Source: Hemerocallis citrina (lineage: Eukaryota; Streptophyta; Magnoliopsida; Asparagales; Asphodelaceae). Taken from it: a stretch of 64,000 bases of DNA. Below are positions 56,400-64,000 of this stretch, piece after piece. Both the position numbers and the translations under genes were made by a program. Location: the NCBI GenBank assembly GCA_017893485.1, contig CM030364.1:203225827-203289826 (forward strand). The letters run 5' to 3'. Positions within the stretch are counted from its first letter, which is position 1. Each line of letters opens with the position of its first letter. Below the pieces are notes generated by a model. It was not told the DNA's origin. It worked only from the letters and a program-made list of their open reading frames with translations, and made no database searches.

Positions 56400-57403
56400 A
56401 AAAGGGGGAGATTGTTGACTCCTAGTTTGGTGTGCACAAAAGGTGCTTACAAATACTAATAAGTTTTCATTGAGATTTTCAGATTTTCAGGAATAAATAA
56501 ATCAATAAGAAAATCAAAAAGATTCAAAAAGAAGCAAAAGAAGTAAAGCAATAAAGAAGGATTACCAAATCAAGCAAAAAAAGAAATTATTCAAAAAGAG
56601 CACATGTTGATTAAAGCCCAAGAAAGCCAGAAGATGAATTTCTGTAATTCCATACATGTGAGATTTTATATGTAATTGATTGATTATTAATTGATTAGTA
56701 TATGGTAAGAATATAAAGTGGTTTCGTGAGAATCAACATGTATTGCGGTCGAATGTACTATGGTGTCGGTCGACCGCACCACAGTCCACCGCCCATCATA
56801 GTTAAAATGATGAAGCAGTCGACCATTCATCTTTGGACTTTTCGATTAAAAGATGAACGGTCGACTGTCACCTTTTGCGGTCGACCGTACCTCGTGCAGA
56901 TTTCTTTTTTTGGAATGTATCGTTTCTATTTTTGAGGGATACACTTCCTAGTCTATATATTTGGACGAACCCACTGTGTATTCTTCACCTATTACTCTGA
57001 GAAAAATGTTCTGAACTAATCAATTCGACAATCAATCCGAGTGTGTGTAATACTTATTTATTTTCTTCAGTCAGGATCATTAAAGATCTTGAGTTTTTCT
57101 TTTCTTCCACTTCGGTGAGATTGAAGGGGCTTGTCTTAGAAGTCCTGTGGGTATAATAGGTCTCTCGGCCTGAATTCGAGAATCACTGTACAAGGGTTTG
57201 AGTATAGTGGAACGCTTTTGGCGGAGAATTGCTATAAGTAGGTGGTGTGGACGTAGACCTGGAGGTCGAACCACGTTATATCGTTGCGTCACTTATGCTT
57301 GCTATGTTTGCTTTTTCTATCTCTTTTCATTTACTTTGCAACTTAATTTTAATTTTTTTTAGATTCCGCACAATCATCCTATTCACCCCCCAGGGTGATT
57401 TAC
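56400..57403 (+). repeat. 3' LTR with polypurine tract, copia-like
   Basis: AAAAGGGGGAGATTG (56400-56412) precedes TGTTGACTCCTAGTTTGG, the usual layout at the 3' end of plant copia elements of the SIRE type. CCTATTCACCCCCCAGGG near 57377 is typical of the end of such LTRs, so the 3' border is placed loosely near 57400. GGTCGACCGCACC, AGTCGACCATTC and CGGTCGACTGTC recur at 56745-56890. Confidence 0.55.
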
Positions 57404-57411
57404 AATCTCAA

Positions 57412-58450
57412 GCACTCATTATTCCTATAAATAGCCCCCTCCTTTAACATGAACAACACAGAAACTCAAATCAAAATTAAAAGAGAAGAGAAGAGAGAGA
57501 TTTACGTGGTCATTGCTAGAGGAGGAGAAGGCCATTTTGGGGGAGCTTTGGAGCATTTTTTTAGGAGTTAGGAGTTCTGCTTACTAATTGTATCAAGAAA
57601 GAGGTGGGTGCTTCTTTTACTTTCTAGTTGTTTTGTAGAATGCATGCTTAGATAAATTGTGTTTGAAATGGAAAGTTTGCCATGAGTTCTTTAGTTTTTA
57701 AACTTGTTATGATGCAAGTTGTTGACATCTAGAGTTTTAGCAGTAGATGAATATGAGAAATTAATGCTTACTAATTGAAAATTTCAATATAGAATTGTTA
57801 TGTTGTCAAATTAAAATTCTTATTGGAGTGTTTGTAGTGATGTCATGTGTATTGTAGAATACCATGATTAGATCATGTATATAAATTGCATGTGTATACG
57901 AAGTTAACTTATGCCTAAAAATTGTGTAAAATTTGGGGTAGATTATAATTCAAAGGAGATGTGTGAATTTTTCCATAAATTCGGAATAAATGACTAAAAG
58001 AAAAATGCATTTATGTTTGTTGTTGTAAAAAGTAGTCTTGTTGGTTAATAAAAACATATGTGTGAAAGTTCTTAAAGTTACAATTTAAATTATTTATGTA
58101 AAACTACACTCTAATATGAATAAAATCAGTGAGAAATTATTTCTGAAAATCCAGGGGTGTATTTTATGAACAATCAATGTGAGAGAAAATAATAAAAAAT
58201 AGAAAATAAATGAAAGAGTTAAAAATAAAGGGAAACATAAAGCTGAGTTATAAGGTTTTGAACCCATATATTATCAGAATTGATGTTTGGGTATCTTGGT
58301 TAGCACGTGAAGGGGGTTTTCCTTGGCGTTCGGCTGTGCCCGGGTTCAAGTCTTGAGAGACCCTTTTCTTTTTAATTCCGATTTATAAGACAGTAACAGT
58401 AGAGGGGTATTTAAACAACTGAGTTGGGTTTATTCACGACAGTGAGTTGG
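57412..58450 (+). mobile_element. 3' part of a gypsy-type LTR
   Basis: It opens at TATAAATAG (57426) with an AGAGAAGAGAAGAGAGAG leader and GGAGGAGAAGG, like the promoter/leader parts of the LTRs at 45847 and 61994. TATCTTGGTTAGCACG and CCCGGGTTCAAGTC (58295-58350) form a tRNA-like pair of boxes also seen at 63030-63260. It ends at the next LTR start (58451). Confidence 0.5.
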
Positions 58451-61151
58451 TGTAACCCCTATTTCCACAAATACGTATTTTCTGCGTATTTTTCTGTATT
58501 TCGATATTTACAAATTTGTTATTTGTTAAATTAGTTTTGAATTTCGTGTTTAAGAATTTTTCTAAACAATAGTTATAATAATTTCGAATAAACTTTGTTT
58601 TCGGTTCTACTTGATCAACTATTCACATTTTAACCCTCAAAGATATTGTTACTGTTTCGACTATTTCAACAAATTCCTATTTTTTAATATTGCTCTCATA
58701 ATTTCTAATGTTGTTTTTAGTATTTTATTCTTATTTTTATTTTTATTATTAATTGATATTATTAGTATTGTTATTTTTATTGACATGGTTATTATTATTA
58801 TTCTTATTGTTTTGGAATTACTTATTTTTACTATTGTTATTATTATTTTCTCCGTCAGTCGATTATTAAAACAAATCAGTTCTTACTTAATAATTGTGTT
58901 TATAATTGTTTCAAATAATTTATGTAATACAAATTATATTATATCAGATATCTTATTTCTTGTATTCGGATTTGTATTAATCAATTATATTCATGTACAA
59001 TGTATTTTCATTTATTGGGTCTAATACCCAATTACCTAATAGCCCAATATCTGTTTTCCCCCTATAAATACACTAATCTTTTATTAAAACCCTAATCCTA
59101 TTTTTTTTTTACCCTAGCCGTCACTGTTCTACCCTACCCCCCTCTTCTTGTTCATCCCCCTATCTCCCGTTCCTTCTCCCGTTCCCTGTTTCCATCTAAA
59201 CCTAACTCCCAAACCGCCCTACTCCATTGCTCCGACCACCACCTTGACCTCCAACCATCTCCTCATTGCTCCTCATCATCCATCATCGTCACCTCCGAGC
59301 ATCTCCATCACCATCCTTTCCTCGGTCGTCTTCATCATCGCTGAACCCATTCTTCGCCATCCGATCACCCTTTGCCTGCACCCATTTCCTCGCCACCGTT
59401 TCGTCATCGCCCTCTCGCTCTCCGATCACCCCCGCATCCACCAGAGAACCCCCTCACCCCTCGTCGTCGTCGTCCAAGCATGAACACCCCCTTGTCTCGT
59501 CTCCCCTGTTTTCGAGCGAAATAGAGCATTCGCTGCCGCTGTGACCCTCGCCATTGTCGTCACTTCCCGACCGCAGTGACGTCGTCGCCACTAGCGTTGC
59601 GAGCCTTCGCCACCAGACATCGCCGAAGAGTCTCCTGCGCGCTCTCTCTGTCGGGTTGTGGAAGGAGGAAGAAGCACAGTAGCGATTTTGGTGTGTGTTG
59701 TTTGCTGGACTTGGCTGTTTGCTGGACTTGGCTGTTTGCTGTTTTGGCATAAGGGATCCGACCCCGCATTTGCTTGGGTGTTACTGTCTTGTGTTCGCTA
59801 TTTGGTGTTTTGCACGTGGCTCGCCCGTGTTTCGGTTCGTCTCCTGGGATTCTTATCCCGTTATTCTATTTATTCGAATTAACCGTCTAACAAGCAAGTC
59901 TCTTCTTGAATTGGTATTTTATTTTGTTCAGGACCCCCTTTGATCTCTGTAAGTAGATCCCATCCTTTCCTTATCATGCTGTTATTTGACAATTTCGTTA
60001 AGTTTATCGAGGGTTTACACGAGCTAACCCGACATACTCTTAACATCGTGCCGCTTTCTTTGATATAAAACCTAGTCCCTATTATTTCATTGCATATGCA
60101 CTAATACATGAAAATAACTAGATCCATATTATAAACTTGTTTGATGAACTAGACATGTTAGATTGATTTGATTAAATAAATTGATTACCATGCCTGGGAA
60201 ATTACATCTTGGAACTGAAATTATTCGTGTTAAACATCTAAGAACACTTTGATTATTAATTTGCATGAAATGTATGGTTGTATAATTTAATTATTGCCTA
60301 TTCATGTCAAAATAAATTCTGGATTTCTAGTTGTTTCATTTTGAATCAGATTTTCAACCATGTTGCTGTCATATTTTGAAATAACTTTCTGAACATGAAA
60401 TTTAGCCTCTGATGTCTAGTTTACTGCCCTTTTGCAGATTTGAATTCCGATATGTAATCTGTTAGATATCATCATTTTAGTACAGATGTGTCAGAACTTC
60501 CATATTGACAAATGCATGCGTATCTTGCTGTTCTATAATTTATTTGACCATGCTAATAGTAAAATAAAAATCTGAAATAAATCTAGTTGAACTTAGACAT
60601 GCGTAAGAATGACCCAAAATTTTTATAGATTTATTTGATGAGTTTTCTGACCTGAAATAAATAGGTGAACACAGATTGCATCATGCTGCATGAACATAAA
60701 ATCTGAATAGAATAGAGTTTTCACCCTAGCTTTTGTACCTTTTATATGCCTTATATATATTTGCTGGAACCGGGTGGAAGTCTTGTTTCTAGAACTTTCT
60801 ACGGATCCAGATTTTCTTTTCTGTAGTAGCAGTAATCCATGTTTTAGTACAGCAAGGTCATGCTGTCCTGATCATGTGATGTGTGTGTAATTGGCTTGTT
60901 TGCTTCTTGCTTTGTCTGTAACGAATACAATTAGTCACACTTAGTATCATACAACATTGACACCTTCTTGTATGCTCACATAGGATGAAAATAAATTAAA
61001 TAAAAGCTGAGGTATTATGGGTTGACTTTGTAGTGAACAATCGGAGACTGTACTCGGTAGGGATCCCTTGCCAGCTAATTCCTGAATATCCTGAAAATCC
61101 TGAATATCCTGAAAATCCCGAACATCCTGAACATCCTGAAGATCCTGTACA
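58451..61151 (+). mobile_element. LARD-family LTR, plus strand, truncated
   Basis: TGTAACCCCTATTTCCACAA at the start matches the 5' end of the inverted LTR (53924) and, more weakly, that of the LARD. TATAAATA lies at 59063-59070, followed by a pyrimidine- and GC-rich segment (59100-59670) in the same place as in the LARD LTR. It is cut at 61152. Ser/Pro-rich ORFs at 59148-59750 are LTR sequence. Confidence 0.6.
61081..61148. repeat. 9/18-bp minisatellite CTGAATATCCTGAAAATC
   Basis: Seven units of 9 bases (CTGAAnATC) alternate to give an 18-bp period. The plus frame reads a Pro-Glu-Tyr/Asn/His repeat and the minus frame a Gln-Asp repeat. It abuts the LTR starting at 61152. Confidence 0.85.
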
Positions 61152-64000
61152 TGTAACACCCCGCAAAATTGGAATTACAATTTTGCCCTCGTGTGTTACG
61201 CACGTGTATTTTGTAACGTGTTTTCACCCCGTATTTTGATTACCAAATATTTATACATTTTCAGTATTGATTTTTCCCTATTTTGAGTCAACAAAAATAT
61301 AATATTTCAATCTTAGTATTTTACGTGCTTTCTACGTGTTTTCAATACACGTATTAATTACATATTTTCCGCCGCTATGGGTGATAATTTCTGGGTTCCA
61401 ATTATTTATTTTATGTTTAAAAATCTATTTTATAAAACGGAAATTTATTTTTCTCCATTTTGATTAAAAAGATTTTTTTGCACGTATGATGCACGTGCAA
61501 AATTTTATCTTCATTTGTTAATCTCATTATTCATTTCTTTTAGCATGCAAACTTATTTAGCCCTTAGTTAATCCATGGACCAAAAGATTAGATTTTAGCC
61601 CATTAGGAGGTGAGCCCACTAGGTAGTTGAATTAATTTATTAATCACTAGACCCATTAAACAAGCCCACTAGTAAATTCTCAATTAAAACTAGGTGTACA
61701 CTACAAGTTACAAAAAGTATTAGTGCTCATTTTAAGTTGTAGGACTAAACTAAAGTAGTATGTGCATGTGTGCATGCACACACACCTAGGACCGGATCCA
61801 CTTGTGCATGACCGGATTTCATAGGAGAGAAGGAGGGGATTTGATTAGGGGGTTATGAATTGGGAGGGTTAATTAGGGGACGTTATGATTTGTGAGATTT
61901 AATTAGGAGGTTATAGAAATGATGTTTAATTTGTGTTAAATGGGAAGATTTATTAGGGTGTGTAGTTTTGCAATGTAGAACCTAATGTAGTCCTATAAAT
62001 ACCACCCAATTTCTTTTCATTACCACACACAAAAGAAAATAAGAGAAAAGAGAAAAGAAAGAAAGAAAAAGAAAGAGTGAAAGTTCTCTTTGCTTGGAAT
62101 CATTGCTAGAAGGAGTCATAGCTAGGAGTGGAGGCTTTACTAGGAGGACTTGTGGAGCTAGGAGCAAGAAGGAACCCTTTCTTTGTAGCTTTCAACCTTC
62201 AAGATTAAGGTGGGTGGTCTTTGCACTTTATAATGTGTAGAATATGGTATTAGTATTATAGTCCAAATTGACGTGATGTGGGTGTTCTTATACTTTCTAA
62301 AGTAGAATTTTTGTATGCTAATAGTATAGAATAATGAAAAATGAAATGTGACATTGTAGATAAGAATCCATGCTAGCATCTCATGAAATCATTTTGTTAT
62401 TTACCATACTAATAGTTTAATGAATAGAATAAAGAAAATTGAATGTGATATGTGTAGATAAAATGCTAGTATAACATGCAATGACTATTGTTGAAACTTA
62501 TTAGTTGATTGATATCATGCATATTGAAAGTAAAGAAATAATCACACAAACCATGGTAGTATAATTGCAAAATTTTTATTTGTCAAATGTATGATGAGTA
62601 TGAATGAATGTTACATATGCTTAGAAAGTGGAAAGATAAAATTTTATTATTCGTGATTTGTCGACATTGTAAAATATGTAAATTTTCTCATCAAGAAACA
62701 TTTGTGTTATCCTAAGTTGACTTTAGAGAGATAATTGGATAATTGTTTTTAGTAACAAGAATTTTATTTTGTAAGATGATGGATTTTTCTTAAACTAATC
62801 ATGTTTTCTACGATTTCAAATTTTATTGAAAAAATGCATTTTTGTGAGGAGAAAATAATAGGCTTAGCTAAATAATGAGTTGAATCTTTCTTTTGTATTT
62901 TGATTCATTTCAGTTCTAAAAGAAATATTTGTCTATCAAATCTTAAAGATAGAAAAGAGAAGGTTCCAAAAAAGAATTAGATTCAGGATAGTATGAACAA
63001 AAGTGCACAAATGAAATTTCCAAATAGAAAATATAATTGGACTTATTGGTTAGCCAGTAAACACTACTTATAACAAGTCTTGGGTTCGAAACTTGGTAGC
63101 TACACTTTTATTTTTAAATCATTCAATTAATCCCGAACCTGGATAGTTACTATAAAATGAATTTCTTCTCAGTTTATAACACCAGTCCACAAGGGACTTA
63201 GTGGCCAGCTCGGTCGGGCTTGGGCTGGCCGTTGATAGACCCGGGTTCGAAACTTGATGCCCACTTCTTCGATTTTTTGTTGTTTGTGTTTTCAATTTAA
63301 AAAAAAAAAAAAAGAATCACCCTTTTGCTTACGGATTGTGAGAAGGTATTCATTTTCCCTTCTTAGTCACATAAATAACTTATTAATGATAGTTTCAAAC
63401 TTTATTGTTATTATTTAGAAAGTGACATAAAAGTTGAAGTAATAAGCACACTTTGTTTCCAAAATTATTATTAGGATAAACGATTCTTTTGACTTGACAA
63501 GATCATGTAAGTATGTTTTACTTGTATAATTAGAAGTATAAAAAGAAATGAAAATCTTAAGAATGAAATTCTAGTGCATTTTGGGAAGTGATCTTTTAAG
63601 GAACCACATTTATACCTTGTCTAGAAATATTTATGAACAAAGACATTGTGATTCATGTAGCGAAATTGTGTTTCGAAATGAATGTTGTTGAATAAACACT
63701 CGTGTTGTGATAGAAATTGTTTCAATTACTTATATAGGTTTATAATAGAGATCATTAGTCTTTGTTTGAAAAGGCATGAATGGATACTAAGTTGAAACAT
63801 GAATAAGATGGAGACATAGGCATGATTATTGAAAAGATGTGGCTATCCATTATTCTTGTACATGACAAATTCGAAGTTAGAGTTAGTAAGACCTTGTATA
63901 CCAACAAATTTTTAAATGAAATAATTATGTTTCGAGATTTGACGTGGAGCTATCTCGGTGGACGTTGATGAAGCCCGGTAATAGGGATTTCTAATTCTAG
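61152..64000 (+). mobile_element. Gypsy-type LTR running off the right edge
   Basis: It starts TGTAACACCCCGCAAAATTG. It has TATAAAT at 61994-62000 with an A/G-rich leader (62030-62080) and GAAGG...AAGGTGGGTGG (62165-62215), paralleling the LTRs at 45287, 53925 and 57412. No coding sequence is found. The 3' end lies outside the window. Confidence 0.6.
63025..63265 (+). repeat. Two tRNA-like (Pol III box-like) motifs in the LTR
   Basis: At 63042-63100 TTGGTTAGCCAGTAA is followed by CTTGGGTTCGAAACTTGG. At 63196-63262 TGGCCAGCTCGG is followed by CCCGGGTTCGAAACTTG. GGTTCGAAAC matches the Pol III B box, and the first word of each pair resembles an A box, at roughly the right spacing. Neither folds into a tRNA I recognise. 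Confidence 0.45.

Noticed and set aside
58611..59024. 137-codon Ile/Phe-rich hydrophobic frame
   Set aside because: Product of imperfect ATT repeats in the U3 region of an LTR, like those in the LARD interior.

Overview
This is a piece of plant (flowering plant) nuclear genome. It is AT-rich and made almost entirely of transposable elements of several classes, many nested in one another. The evidence for a plant is an exon pair of a HUA1-type CCCH zinc-finger gene, plant-type LTR retrotransposons with initiator-Met primer sites, PIF/Harbinger, CACTA, Mutator-like and Helitron ends, and no bacterial-style gene organisation. I cannot name the species.

Layout. 1-2.4 kb holds AT-rich repeats, a 177-bp Helitron and a foldback MITE. 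2.4-9.4 kb is the 5' part of one real host gene on the minus strand: exon 1 at 9402-9174, a 6.5-kb first intron, and exon 2 at 2652-2429; the rest lies beyond the left edge. The intron carries a 1.34-kb palindromic Mutator-like foldback element with a perfect 9-bp target duplication, and a LINE-like element with a 13-bp duplication. 9.5-10.7 kb holds a degenerate tandem repeat, a 171-bp Mutator-type MITE and an orphan terminal exon. 10.7-12.5 kb is a degenerate ~330-bp tandem array. About 12.3-25.2 kb is a decayed PIF/Harbinger transposon (DDE transposase plus Myb/SANT-like ORF1). Its ORF1 is split by a young 8.87-kb LTR element (15256-24122) with two 3070-bp LTRs and no protein-coding interior, i.e. 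a LARD. That interior carries a 55-nt copy of the 5' part of initiator tRNA-Met.

25.9-33.4 kb is a second LTR element with a gag gene but no pol (TR-GAG type), followed by tandem arrays with exact periods of 115 and 117 bp. 33.5-35.7 kb is a three-LTR tandem of a miniature retrotransposon. 36.7-40.0 kb is a non-autonomous CACTA element containing a solo LTR. 40.7-41.7 kb is a TTA-flanked TIR element. From 43.6 kb to the right edge the window is a cascade of truncated, solo and inverted LTRs, with small remnants of copia gag and gypsy pol.

No complete host gene lies in the window. The only intact coding logic is the splice-compatible HUA1-like exon pair. Everything else that looks like an ORF is a transposon gene, a decayed fragment or low-complexity repeat. 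Relative ages can be read from nesting and LTR divergence: the PIF element is old (frameshifts), the TR-GAG element intermediate (visibly divergent LTRs), and the LARD recent (about seven substitutions between 3070-bp LTRs).
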